From: RGIG4576 sp964536025
GTDB taxonomy: Bacteria > Bacteroidota > Bacteroidia > Bacteroidales > Muribaculaceae
Assembly (NCBI GenBank): GCA_964536025.1
Contig: CAZHXA010000041.1
Location: forward strand, 1 to 13,611
Length of the DNA stretch: 13,611 nucleotides
Direction: 5' to 3'
Numbering within the stretch: position 1 is the stretch's first letter; the number at the start of each line of letters is the position of its first letter. The position numbers and the translations under genes are program-made. Below the pieces are notes generated by a model. It was not told the DNA's origin. It saw only the letters and a program-made list of their open reading frames with translations, and ran no database searches. Below, in pieces: positions 1-7,028 of this stretch.

Positions 1-13
1 GTAATAAAAGTAG

Positions 14-21
14 TAACTTTG
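14..21 (+). promoter_or_regulatory. rnpB promoter, -7 box
   Basis: TAACTTTG is an exact match to the Bacteroidota -7 consensus TAnnTTTG. It lies 7 bases before the start of the P1 helix of RNase P RNA, which is the spacing expected for a start near base 27. The -33 element would fall outside the window. Confidence 0.7.
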
Positions 22-26
22 TCGCT

Positions 27-398
27 GTGATAGTACGGTGGTTTGTCGCTCACCGACATGTGCGGTGTGAGGAAAGTCCGGGCAACATAGAGCATCATAT
101 TTCTTAACGGGAAGCTGTCGGCGACGGTAGAGTAATGTGACAGAAAATAACCGCCATCATTATTTTGTGATGGTAAGGGTGAAAAAGTGAGGTAAGAGCT
201 CACAGATCGGTATGGCAACATGCCGGTGGCACATCTTATGAGTTGCAAGGTCAAGTATATCAGCATTTAAGGGTTGCTCGTCCATTGCTGAGGGGTAGAC
301 TGCTAAAGCGTAATGGTGACATTGCGTTCAGATAAATGACAAACGAGTGTTTCTACTATTGAAATACTTACATAACCCGGCTTATAGCTGTGCTATCT
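27..398 (+). ncRNA. rnpB: RNase P RNA (class A)
   Basis: This is the catalytic RNA of ribonuclease P, which trims the 5' leader from precursor tRNAs. The conserved core is visible: GAGGAAAGTCCGGGC at about 68-82, the ACAGAAA element with TAACCGCC at about 140-155, a GGTAAGGGTGAAA stretch followed by GGTAAGAGCTCAC at about 171-203, and the 3' element ACATAACCCGGCTTATAG near 370-387. The 5' and 3' core segments pair to form P4. The ends are set by helix P1: GATAGTAC (29-36) pairs with GTGCTATC (390-397), with one G-U pair. Exact ends are inferred from this helix, the upstream promoter box and the downstream terminator. A short open frame at 347-535 overlaps the 3' end and is not considered real. 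Confidence 0.95.
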
Positions 399-402
399 TG
401 AT

Positions 403-439
403 AAAAAAGCATTGCGTTGTTGTCGCAATGCTTTTTTTT
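403..439. terminator. Bidirectional terminator between rnpB and the antiporter gene
   Basis: A perfect 14-bp stem, AAAAAAGCATTGCG (403-416) with CGCAATGCTTTTTT (424-437), closes a 7-base loop and runs into eight T residues. The A-tract on the 5' side gives a T-tract on the minus strand too, so it can end rnpB from the left and the antiporter gene from the right. Confidence 0.9.
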
Positions 440-443
440 ATGC

Positions 444-476
444 TCATTAGCTTTTTAGTGGGTGAAAAGCTAATGA
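444..476. repeat. Perfect 12-bp inverted repeat next to the terminator
   Basis: TCATTAGCTTTT (444-455) is an exact reverse complement of AAAAGCTAATGA (465-476), around a 9-base spacer. It lies between the rnpB terminator and the stop codon of the minus-strand antiporter gene. No T-tract follows on either strand, so it is not itself a classical terminator. It could be a 3'-end stabilising hairpin of the antiporter mRNA. Confidence 0.6.
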
Positions 477-493
477 ACTATAATCCTTATATG

Positions 494-1789
494 TTATTTA
501 GAGTGTTTGGATTTAGGAAATTGAAAAATTATTGACAAAATTACCATTGCCGCCAAAGCCCAAGCATAATAGAGATAGGGAAAAAATGCTACAGGTGATA
601 CTTTTGCAAGTCCGGCAGCAAGAAGTACTTGAGCTCCATAAGGTATAAGGCATTGCACAATGCAGGAACAAGTGTCAAGAGTTCCTGCTACTTTGCGAGG
701 CTCAATGTTGTACTTTTCTGAAATTTTCCGACTTAATTCTCCTACAGTGATTATGGCGATTGTATTGTTGGCAGTGCATAAGTTTACGATGCTAACAAGT
801 ATTGCTATAGTGGATTGTGCTCCACGTTTTCCATTGATGTGCCTTGTGAGCCAATTCATGAGGAAGTCAATTCCGCCATTATGTTTTATCATGGCAAGCA
901 TTCCAGCCGCAAGCAATGTAACGACAATAAGGTTTCCCATATCGTTTATTCCGTTTCCCATGTAACTGCACATGTCGGCCAAATGAATATCGGTAAAGCA
1001 TAACGCTGTAATGATTGATGCTATTATGCCTGTGGTGAGTACCACAATTACATTTATACCTGCAACAGCCAATCCTATTATTATAAGATATGGGATAACA
1101 AGGAACGGTGAAGCCGGAGATGGGGCGATGGTTGCGTAGGTGTCGTCTTGTCCTATGAATACATAAATAATAAGCACTAAGATAGCGGCAGGAATGGCTA
1201 TTGCTAAGTTAGCTTTGAATTTATCGTTCATTTTACAGCCTTGACTTCTTGTGGCGGCAATTGTAGTATCGGAGATGAATGAAAGGTTATCGCCAAAAAA
1301 CGAACCGCCTATAACCGCGGCAACAAAAAATGGGATGTTTTGTCCAGTGCTTTCGGCAAGTTGAAGAGCGAAAGGCGTGAGCGAAACAATAGTACCTACC
1401 GATGTTCCTATTGATAATGAAATGAAACAAGATGCAATGAAAATGCCCGGAATGATGAATTGTGGCGGGAGTATTTGCAAGGTGAAATTAACTGTTGCAT
1501 CAATGGCTCCCGTTTCTTTGGCTAACGAAGCAAATGCTCCTGCCAAAATGAAAATCCAAATCATGTATAGTATGTCAGGATTGGCTGCACCTTTGGAGAA
1601 TATATTCAGTTTTTCTTTTAACGGTTCGTGTGTTGACGATGTTATAATTGACCATATAGAGGCAATGATGAATGAAACCGAAATCGGCATTTTATAAAAG
1701 TCGTTTACGGCAATAGATACTGCTAAATACAATATCAAAAAAACGATGATGGGGGATAGTGCTAATAAGCCTTTGCGTGTTGAAATCAT
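494..1789 (-). CDS. nhaC: NhaC-family Na+/H+ antiporter
   Basis: This is a polytopic inner-membrane protein of about 431 residues, predicted to exchange Na+ for H+ (NhaC superfamily). Many hydrophobic segments run along its length. Family-type motifs include the GTSVGTIVSLTPFA block in the first half, a conserved NLCTANNTIAII segment, and a DTCSCIVQCLIPYGAQ segment near the C-terminus. The frame stays open upstream to 1888, but I place the start at the ATG at 1787-1789 (MISTRKGLLALSP). A promoter-like TAATTTTG box at 1811-1818 lies inside the longer version, and the extra 33 residues look like random translated AT-rich DNA. The gene is monocistronic and converges on rnpB. Ion specificity is inferred from family only; some NhaC relatives carry organic acids or amino acids. 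Confidence 0.88.
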   Translation of the reverse strand: MISTRKGLLALSPIIVFLILYLAVSIAVNDFYKMPISVSFIIASIWSIITSSTHEPLKEKLNIFSKGAANPDILYMIWIFILAGAFASLAKETGAIDATVNFTLQILPPQFIIPGIFIASCFISLSIGTSVGTIVSLTPFALQLAESTGQNIPFFVAAVIGGSFFGDNLSFISDTTIAATRSQGCKMNDKFKANLAIAIPAAILVLIIYVFIGQDDTYATIAPSPASPFLVIPYLIIIGLAVAGINVIVVLTTGIIASIITALCFTDIHLADMCSYMGNGINDMGNLIVVTLLAAGMLAMIKHNGGIDFLMNWLTRHINGKRGAQSTIAILVSIVNLCTANNTIAIITVGELSRKISEKYNIEPRKVAGTLDTCSCIVQCLIPYGAQVLLAAGLAKVSPVAFFPYLYYAWALAAMVILSIIFQFPKSKHSK

Positions 1790-1810
1790 ATTATAAATAA
1801 TGAAATTGTG

Positions 1811-1818
1811 CAAAATTA
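1811..1818 (-). promoter_or_regulatory. Antiporter promoter, -7 box
   Basis: On the minus strand this reads TAATTTTG, matching TAnnTTTG exactly, about 21 bases before the chosen start codon. It gives a short leader and supports the shorter reading frame. No convincing -33 TTG was found at the usual spacing. Confidence 0.55.
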
Positions 1819-1928
1819 GGCATTTTTTTTCGTGTAGGCGAACTTTTATGTCAAATACGTGTTTAATAGTTGAAAATGTTTTTTTCATAAAGAATATACA
1901 TATATAATATTCGTACTTTTCTCATAAT

Positions 1929-2014
1929 AGTAGTGCGTGAGCACAGATGTATAGCACTAAAGCATAATGTGATGATTGATGCAGGACCGCGTGAGCTGTT
2001 CTGCATTTCTTTTG
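1929..2014 (+). other. Hairpin-rich intergenic stretch, possible small RNA or leader
   Basis: This lies in the 339-base divergent gap (1790-2128) between the antiporter and the zinc peptidase. It holds a GTGC-GTGA-GCAC hairpin with a GNRA-type loop (1933-1944). It also holds a 9-bp stem with one G-U pair, ATGCAGGAC (1979-1987) with GTTCTGCAT (1998-2006), followed by a T-rich run to about 2014. The octamer GCGTGAGC occurs twice, in the loop region of each hairpin (1935-1942 and 1989-1996). A TACTTTTC sequence at 1914-1921 is one base off the -7 consensus. No known RNA family was recognised, and the strand is a guess based on the T-rich run. The rest of the gap shows only AT-rich DNA and the two flanking promoters. 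Confidence 0.25.
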
Positions 2015-2068
2015 AGATATAAATATTAGAAGGTTTTCTATAAAGAATCTTAATTGATGTGGGAAATG

Positions 2069-2098
2069 TTGTAAATGGCATGTTTTTTGCAAAATTTG
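2069..2098 (+). promoter_or_regulatory. Candidate promoter of the zinc peptidase gene
   Basis: TTG at 2069-2071 is followed after 19 bases by AAAATTTG at 2091-2098, one base off TAnnTTTG. Start of transcription would be near 2105, giving a leader of about 24 bases before the ATG at 2129. The match is imperfect. Confidence 0.4.
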
Positions 2099-2128
2099 TT
2101 GTTATGAACTATATTTATTGAAAGAATT

Positions 2129-2803
2129 ATGGCAATTTATGTGATTTTTATTGTGATAGCTTTAGTGAGCTATCTTGTTCAGTCATCGCTTAAGAGTAAA
2201 TTTGAACAGTATTCTCAAATGCCGATAGGTATGAGTGGTAAGGAAATAGCAGAAAAAATGTTACAAGACAGTGGAATTTATGACGTAAAAGTTGTAAGTA
2301 CGAGTGGAATGTTGACCGATCATTATAATCCTGCCAATAAAACTGTGAATTTAAGTGAAGGAGTGTATTCTGATTGCAGTGTGGCAGCAGCTGCTGTTGC
2401 AGCTCATGAATGTGGACATGCCGTGCAACATGCAACCAAATATAGTGCATTGCAATTACGTTCATCATTAGTTCCTATAGTGAGTTTTGCATCACAATGG
2501 ATGTCGTGGTTGTTGCTTGCAGGTATATTGTTGATAGAAACCATGCCTTCTATAATGCTTTTGGGTATATTATTGTTTGCAATGACTACAGTTTTCAGTT
2601 TTGTGACGTTGCCGGTAGAAATTGATGCGAGTCGTAGAGCTTTAGCGTGGCTTGACCATACCGGTATAGCCACAGGAAGAAATCATGATTGTGCAAAGGA
2701 TGCTTTGAAGTCGGCTGCCTATACTTATGTGGTTGCGGCACTTGGCTCGCTTGCTACATTAATGTATTATATAATGATTTTTATGGGTCGTCGTAGAGAT
2801 TGA
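2129..2803 (+). CDS. YugP-type membrane zinc metallopeptidase
   Basis: This 224-residue membrane protein belongs to the YugP family of putative neutral zinc peptidases (Zn_peptidase_2). An N-terminal membrane segment (about residues 2-17) is followed by a soluble part with the family's DHYNP motif (64-68) and the zincin motif HECGH (93-97), where His93 and His97 bind zinc and Glu94 is catalytic. Glu164 in LPVEIDAS is the likely third zinc ligand. Further hydrophobic segments lie at about 113-133, 138-160 and 196-218. Length and motif order match the family. No substrate is known to me, and a role in membrane-protein turnover is only inferred. It appears to be a single-gene unit, with hisS downstream having its own promoter box. 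Confidence 0.88.
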   Translation: MAIYVIFIVIALVSYLVQSSLKSKFEQYSQMPIGMSGKEIAEKMLQDSGIYDVKVVSTSGMLTDHYNPANKTVNLSEGVYSDCSVAAAAVAAHECGHAVQHATKYSALQLRSSLVPIVSFASQWMSWLLLAGILLIETMPSIMLLGILLFAMTTVFSFVTLPVEIDASRRALAWLDHTGIATGRNHDCAKDALKSAAYTYVVAALGSLATLMYYIMIFMGRRRD

Positions 2804-2866
2804 CAACGATATATAGTAATAAGTTGTTTTTCGATTGAGTTGTTATTCTTTTTGTTTAAAAATAAC

Positions 2867-2874
2867 TAACTTTG
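2867..2874 (+). promoter_or_regulatory. hisS promoter, -7 box
   Basis: TAACTTTG matches TAnnTTTG exactly, 28 bases before the hisS ATG. The nearest upstream TTG (2840-2842) is 24 bases away, slightly longer than the common spacing, so the -33 element is uncertain. Confidence 0.65.
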
Positions 2875-2902
2875 CAAAAGAATTGAATAAAAATATAATA
2901 AT

Positions 2903-4264
2903 ATGGCACAGAAACCATCTATTCCTAAAGGTACCAGAGATTTTTCGCCCGAAGAAATGGCGAAACGCAATTATATATTTGACACAATAAAAGATGTGTT
3001 TCTTCTTTATGGATTTCAACAGATAGAAACTCCTGCAATGGAAAATCTATCAACGTTGATGGGAAAATATGGTGAAGAAGGGGATAAATTACTGTTTAAA
3101 ATATTAAATAGTGGAGATTTCTTGCGAGATGCCGATGATGCTATGCTTGCAGAGCGTAATTGCGTACGCTTGACATCGAAGTTATGTGAAAAAGGTTTAC
3201 GCTATGATTTAACAGTACCTTTTGCACGTTATGTGGTGCAACATCGCAATGAATTACAATTTCCGTTTAAGCGTTATCAAATACAACCCGTATGGCGTGC
3301 CGATCGTCCGCAAAAAGGTCGTTATCGCGAGTTTTATCAATGTGATGCCGATGTAGTGGGTAGTGATTCTTTGTTGAATGAAGTGGAATTGATTTCGCTT
3401 ATTGATGAGGTGTTTGCACGTTTCGGTATAAATATCACTATCAAATTGAACAATCGTAAGGTGTTGAGTGGTATTGCCGAAGTGATAGGTGCTCCCGACA
3501 AAATTGTTGATATAACAGTTGCAATAGACAAGATAGATAAAATAGGTATAGAAAAAGTTAATGACGAATTGCGAGAAAAAGGCTTGAGCGAAGAAGCAAT
3601 TGAGACATTAAGACCACTTCTTGAATTGGCTGGAACCAATGAAGAAAAACTTGCAACACTTGACCAACTTCTTGCATGTAGTGAGGTAGGCAAAAAAGGT
3701 ATTGAAGAATTGCGTTATGTTATAGATAATGCAATGAAGATAGGTTTACGTTCGGTTCTTGAACTTGATGTGTCGCTTGCACGCGGGCTTAATTATTATA
3801 CTGGTTCTATTCTTGAAGTAAAAGCCAATGATGTGGAAATGGGTAGCATTACCGGCGGTGGTCGTTATGATAACTTGACAGGAGTGTTCGGAATGGATGG
3901 CGTTAGCGGTGTGGGTATAAGTTTTGGTGCCGATCGTATTTTTGACGTACTTAATACATTGAATTTATATCCGGCTGATACATGTGCAGTAACAAAAGTT
4001 ATTTTCATGAATTTCGGTGAAGCCGAAGCCTCACAATCGTTGAAATATGTAATGCAACTTCGTAAAGAAGGAATTTCGGCAGAACTTTATCCGGAGTCTT
4101 CAAAAATGAAGAAACAAATGACTTATGCCAATGCAAAAAATATTTCTTATGTTGCAATGGTGGGAGAAACGGAATTAACAGAGGGTAAATTGACCTTAAA
4201 AAATATGTCAACCGGAGAACAAGAAATGCTTGAGATAGAAAAAGTAATAGAAAAGCTTAAATAA
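2903..4264 (+). CDS. hisS: Histidyl-tRNA synthetase
   Basis: This cytoplasmic class II aminoacyl-tRNA synthetase (453 residues) joins histidine to tRNA-His using ATP. The N-terminus has the typical KGTRDFSP. Residues 101-111 (YDLTVPFARYV) and the motif 2 region at about 124-150 (QPVWRADRPQKGRYREFYQ) form the ATP site. The histidine-specific signature RGLNYYTG is at 294-301, and motif 3 covers GGGRYDNL (318-325) and GVGISFGADR (336-345). Residues from about 363 form the anticodon-binding domain. An insertion domain lies between motif 2 and the RGLNYYTG motif, as is usual for the enzyme. All expected motifs are intact. The gene has its own promoter box and ends in a strong terminator. Confidence 0.98.
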   Translation: MAQKPSIPKGTRDFSPEEMAKRNYIFDTIKDVFLLYGFQQIETPAMENLSTLMGKYGEEGDKLLFKILNSGDFLRDADDAMLAERNCVRLTSKLCEKGLRYDLTVPFARYVVQHRNELQFPFKRYQIQPVWRADRPQKGRYREFYQCDADVVGSDSLLNEVELISLIDEVFARFGINITIKLNNRKVLSGIAEVIGAPDKIVDITVAIDKIDKIGIEKVNDELREKGLSEEAIETLRPLLELAGTNEEKLATLDQLLACSEVGKKGIEELRYVIDNAMKIGLRSVLELDVSLARGLNYYTGSILEVKANDVEMGSITGGGRYDNLTGVFGMDGVSGVGISFGADRIFDVLNTLNLYPADTCAVTKVIFMNFGEAEASQSLKYVMQLRKEGISAELYPESSKMKKQMTYANAKNISYVAMVGETELTEGKLTLKNMSTGEQEMLEIEKVIEKLK

Positions 4265-4292
4265 AAAGTTCCCGAAAGGGAACTTTTCTTTT
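4264..4292 (+). terminator. hisS terminator
   Basis: A perfect 10-bp stem, AAAAGTTCCC (4264-4273) with GGGAACTTTT (4278-4287), closes a GAAA tetraloop and ends in TTTTCTTTT. The stem begins on the last base of the hisS stop codon. Confidence 0.9.
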
Positions 4293-4300
4293 AGTATACA

Positions 4301-5197
4301 ATGATAAGATTTTTAAAAACGTGGATGTTGCCTATATCAATGATAGGTGGTGTGATATTTCATGAATATATGTCACATATATCATGGATTTCTCCGTTAT
4401 TAATATTTTGCATGCTTACGATAACTTTTACTAAATTGAAATTAGAGGAATTAAAAATTACCGGATTTCATTTGTCTTTGTTGGCAGTGCAATTTATAGG
4501 CTGTTGGATTGTTTATTATTCATTATATTTTTGGAATCCTATAGTTGCCGAAGGTGCTTTTTTGTGTGTATTCATGTCAACTGCAACTGCTGCTCCTGTT
4601 ATCACCGGTATGCTTGGAGGCAGTGTATCGGTACAAGCATCTTATTCGTTGTTATGTAATATGGTTTTGGCTTTTACAGCACCGGTGTTTTTATCTTGGA
4701 TTTCGGTAGAAAATAATATCGATTTTATGACTTCGTTTAATAGAATATGTACTCAAGTAGTTCCCATGCTTGTAGTTCCACTTATATTTTCGTTACTAAT
4801 GCGAAAATTTATGCCTAAAATACATAAAACACTTGCATCTCATCAAACCATTTCTTTCTGGATGTGGGCTGTTGCATTATTTATCGTTATGGGCAATGCA
4901 GTAAGTTTTATAATGCAACAACCTATTTCGCAATTAAGCACAATGATTTATTTGGCAATAGTTTCACTTGTGGTGTGTTGCATGCAATTTATTATAGGTA
5001 GAAAAATAGGAGCAAAATATGGAGATAAAGTTGTCGGAGCTCAAGGTTTGGGACAAAAAAACACGATTTTAGGACTTTGGTTATCACTCACTTATTTAAA
5101 TCCTATTATTTCGGTTGCTCCGGCAGCTTATATAGCTTGGCAAAATATAATAAACAGTACGCAGTTATATTTGAAGTCTAAACACGGGAAATTGTAA
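4301..5197 (+). CDS. BASS-like (bile acid:sodium symporter fold) transporter
   Basis: This 298-residue, almost wholly hydrophobic protein has about eight to ten membrane segments. Length and pattern suggest the BASS superfamily of Na+-coupled organic anion carriers. Two polar, small-residue-rich segments within the membrane part look like the family's crossover regions: STATAAPVITGMLGGSVSVQ (93-112) in the N-terminal half, and GLGQKNTILGLWLSLTYLNP (249-268) in the C-terminal half, followed by an AAYIAWQN stretch. The protein was recognised by pattern, so family assignment is moderate and the substrate is unknown; pantoate, bile acids or other organic anions are all possible. It starts 36 bases after the hisS stop, just past the terminator. 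No separate promoter box was seen, so expression may rely on read-through. Confidence 0.7.
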   Translation: MIRFLKTWMLPISMIGGVIFHEYMSHISWISPLLIFCMLTITFTKLKLEELKITGFHLSLLAVQFIGCWIVYYSLYFWNPIVAEGAFLCVFMSTATAAPVITGMLGGSVSVQASYSLLCNMVLAFTAPVFLSWISVENNIDFMTSFNRICTQVVPMLVVPLIFSLLMRKFMPKIHKTLASHQTISFWMWAVALFIVMGNAVSFIMQQPISQLSTMIYLAIVSLVVCCMQFIIGRKIGAKYGDKVVGAQGLGQKNTILGLWLSLTYLNPIISVAPAAYIAWQNIINSTQLYLKSKHGKL

Positions 5198-5256
5198 AAA
5201 TGGAGGCTATTTATTAAAAAAACATTAAATCAATGTCTGCTTTAATCTAAGATTGC

Positions 5257-5264
5257 TATCTTTG
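5257..5264 (+). promoter_or_regulatory. Promoter -7 box of the Crp-type regulator
   Basis: TATCTTTG matches TAnnTTTG exactly. Transcription from it would start near 5271, which rules out the TTG codon at 5253 as the start of the regulator and supports the ATG at 5322. No TTG lies at the usual -33 distance. Confidence 0.6.
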
Positions 5265-5321
5265 TGTAGATGTCGATTTAATATTATAAGGATTTATAAT
5301 AAGAATATAACGAAAGACTAT

Positions 5322-6005
5322 ATGGATAGCATGTATGAAAAATTGATGGAATTGCCGTTGTTTCAAGGTGTAAGTCGCGATAAATTATCGGAACTTATAG
5401 AAAAAACACCATTCCATTTTGTGAAATATGATAAAGGTCAACAGGTTATAAGTGCCAGAGATGTGTGTACACACATACGTTTTATAATATCAGGAGATAT
5501 AAGAGTTGATTTGTCGAGTGCCAATAAAAAAGTTATGGTCTCAGAAACACTATATGGTCCCGATGTTATAGGAGTTGATTATCTTTTTGGTCGTAATACA
5601 TATTATCCGTTTAATGCAACAGCTTTGACCGATTGTGGTGTGTTGCAAATACTCAAAGCCGATTTTGTGAATATCTTGATGAGTGATAAAGTGTTTTTGT
5701 TTAATATTCTTAATATATTATCGAGAAATTCTCAAAAGGGCACGTTTGGAATTAAAGCCTTGTCAACCGGTTCTATTGCCGAAAGATTGGCGTTTATCAT
5801 TACTTCACTTACACAAAGAGGAAGTAAAGATATAAAAATGACCTATAAACAAAAAGATTTGTGTAGTGTGCTTGGTGTACAACGTTCTTCTTTGATAAAT
5901 GCACTTGATAAATTGGAAAATGAGGGCATTATAAATTACACTCTCACCGAAATTGAAGTAGTGAGCAGAGATGCACTATTGGAAATATTACATTCTGAAG
6001 ATTGA
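5322..6005 (+). CDS. Crp/Fnr-family transcriptional regulator
   Basis: The predicted product is a 227-residue DNA-binding regulator. The N-terminal part (about 10-125) has the cyclic-nucleotide-binding-type beta-roll: ELPLFQGVS, then an FVKYDKGQ turn, then an ISGDIRV strand pair. A helical linker follows, and the C-terminal winged helix-turn-helix is at about 176-202 (KQKDLCSVLGVQRSSLINAL, then LENEGII). The effector is not evident; I do not see the cysteine cluster of an Fnr iron-sulfur sensor near the N-terminus. The frame is open from a TTG at 5253, but an exact -7 promoter box covers that codon, so I chose the ATG at 5322 (MDSMYEKL); the ATG at 5331 is also possible. It probably shares a transcript with the TSCPD gene 29 bases downstream. 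Confidence 0.88.
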   Translation: MDSMYEKLMELPLFQGVSRDKLSELIEKTPFHFVKYDKGQQVISARDVCTHIRFIISGDIRVDLSSANKKVMVSETLYGPDVIGVDYLFGRNTYYPFNATALTDCGVLQILKADFVNILMSDKVFLFNILNILSRNSQKGTFGIKALSTGSIAERLAFIITSLTQRGSKDIKMTYKQKDLCSVLGVQRSSLINALDKLENEGIINYTLTEIEVVSRDALLEILHSED

Positions 6006-6034
6006 TTACATAATAAATTGTAGATATAAAAAAT

Positions 6035-6289
6035 ATGGCAAAATATTCATATAAAACACAGGGAACATGTTCTACACAAATAAATCTTGATGTAGAAAAC
6101 GGAGTAATTAATGATGTAGAGTTTTTCGGTGGTTGCAATGGTAATTTGCAAGGTATATCTCACTTGATTAAAGGTATGAAGTGTGAAGATGTAATAAAAC
6201 GCTTAGAGGGTATACGTTGCGGATTTAAAGCAACGTCATGTCCTGACCAATTGGCACAAGCATTGAAACTCATAGAGAGCGGTAAATAA
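6035..6289 (+). CDS. TSCPD-domain small protein
   Basis: This is an 84-residue cytoplasmic protein of the TSCPD family (TIGR03905-type), a conserved bacterial domain of unknown role. The domain is related to the C-terminal tail of B12-dependent ribonucleotide reductases. The family signature ATSCPDQLAQAL is at 66-77. Five cysteines (12, 34, 50, 62, 69) are present; those in GTCSTQI, GGCNGNL, RCGF and SCPD are likely metal or redox sites by family comparison. It lies 29 bases after the Crp-type regulator on the same strand, so the two are probably co-transcribed. Its function is unknown. Confidence 0.9.
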   Translation: MAKYSYKTQGTCSTQINLDVENGVINDVEFFGGCNGNLQGISHLIKGMKCEDVIKRLEGIRCGFKATSCPDQLAQALKLIESGK

Positions 6290-6337
6290 GCAAAACATAA
6301 GTCAAGGAAGTGTAGCGTTCCTATTTGTCATCGTTTT

Positions 6338-6850
6338 TTAGCGGAATTCTTTAAGCATGGCTTGTAATTTTTGTCGAGCAAAGAATATACGGCTTTTTAC
6401 GGTTCCTAAAGGCAGATTCATTGTATGTGCAATTTCATTGTACTTATAACCCGCAATGTGCATGATAAAAGGAATGCGATATTCGTCGGAGAAGCTATTT
6501 ATAGCTTTGGTTATTTCTTTAACATTAAATGTGCCGTCGGGAGTGTCAAATCCAGACTCTTGTGGTAGATTTAAATGGTATAAATCTTCTGTTTTGTCAA
6601 CTATAGTTTGATTGCGAACGAGTTTGCGATAATTATTAATAAATATGTTTCTCATAACTGTAAATACCCAACCTTTAAAATTGGTGTTGTCGGTAAATTT
6701 ATCTTGATTGTCGAGAACCTTAAGAGTAGTATCTTGAAGTAAATCTCGAGCATCTTCTCGGTCGGAAGTGAGAATGTAGGCAAAGTTGAACATGTTATCT
6801 TGAAGGTCCAACAAGCGTTGCCTGAATGTAGAAGAGGCAAGTGTTTCCAT
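6338..6850 (-). CDS. ECF-type RNA polymerase sigma factor
   Basis: This 170-residue sigma-70 family factor has only regions 2 and 4, as in ECF sigmas. Region 2 (about 14-80) includes DAYIL-like core-binding residues (FNFAYILTSDREDARDLLQD) and the -10-recognising FKGWVFTVMRNIFINNYRK segment. Region 4 (about 110-166) has the helix-turn-helix YKYNEIAHTMNLPLGTVKSR that reads the -35 element. No anti-sigma gene is next to it: the gene converges with the TSCPD gene and diverges from the NfeD-like gene. This arrangement is seen for stand-alone Bacteroidales ECF sigmas, but the stimulus is unknown. No -7 consensus box was found upstream, so it may be transcribed by an alternative sigma or by itself. 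Confidence 0.93.
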   Translation of the reverse strand: METLASSTFRQRLLDLQDNMFNFAYILTSDREDARDLLQDTTLKVLDNQDKFTDNTNFKGWVFTVMRNIFINNYRKLVRNQTIVDKTEDLYHLNLPQESGFDTPDGTFNVKEITKAINSFSDEYRIPFIMHIAGYKYNEIAHTMNLPLGTVKSRIFFARQKLQAMLKEFR

Positions 6851-6872
6851 AATATTATTTTAATAATTAAGT

Positions 6873-6885
6873 ATGTTTAAAACAT
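6873..6885. promoter_or_regulatory. Short palindrome upstream of the sigma gene
   Basis: ATGTTT-A-AAACAT is a 13-base perfect dyad around one central base. It is 23 bases upstream of the sigma-factor start, in the divergent gap with the NfeD-like gene. It could be an operator, but dyads of this size are common in AT-rich DNA. Confidence 0.2.
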
Positions 6886-6943
6886 GATGATTTTTTGAAA
6901 GTTCTCTTATTAAAGAATTGTTATGTAGATTTTAGTTTCTTTG

Positions 6944-6974
6944 TTGAATTTTTGGCAATAAATCATTAAATTTG
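6944..6974 (+). promoter_or_regulatory. Promoter of the NfeD-like gene
   Basis: TTG (6944-6946), a 20-base spacer and TAAATTTG (6967-6974) together match the Bacteroidota -33/-7 pattern. The leader to the ATG at 7029 would be about 48 bases. Confidence 0.65.
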
Positions 6975-7028
6975 CTAATAAAAGAGTTAAGTTTTTTATT
7001 TTCAAAAGCTTGAAAACTATTAAGTATT

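Noticed and set aside
347..535. Open frame of 62 codons on the plus strand
   Set aside because: It overlaps the 3' end of RNase P RNA, its terminator and the inverted repeat; no recognisable protein features.
1863..2081. Open frame of 72 codons on the minus strand upstream of the antiporter
   Set aside because: AT-rich, no family resemblance, no promoter or conserved motif; it crosses the hairpin-rich stretch.
2190..2673. Antisense open frames across the zinc peptidase gene
   Set aside because: No conserved features; the sense strand encodes a complete family member with HECGH and the third ligand.
5253..5321. Upstream extension of the Crp-type regulator from a TTG codon
   Set aside because: An exact -7 promoter box covers this region and the extra 23 residues do not resemble the family.
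6305..6322. Possible terminator between the TSCPD and sigma genes
   Set aside because: Only a 5-bp stem (AGGAA/TTCCT) with no T-run directly after it; too weak to call.
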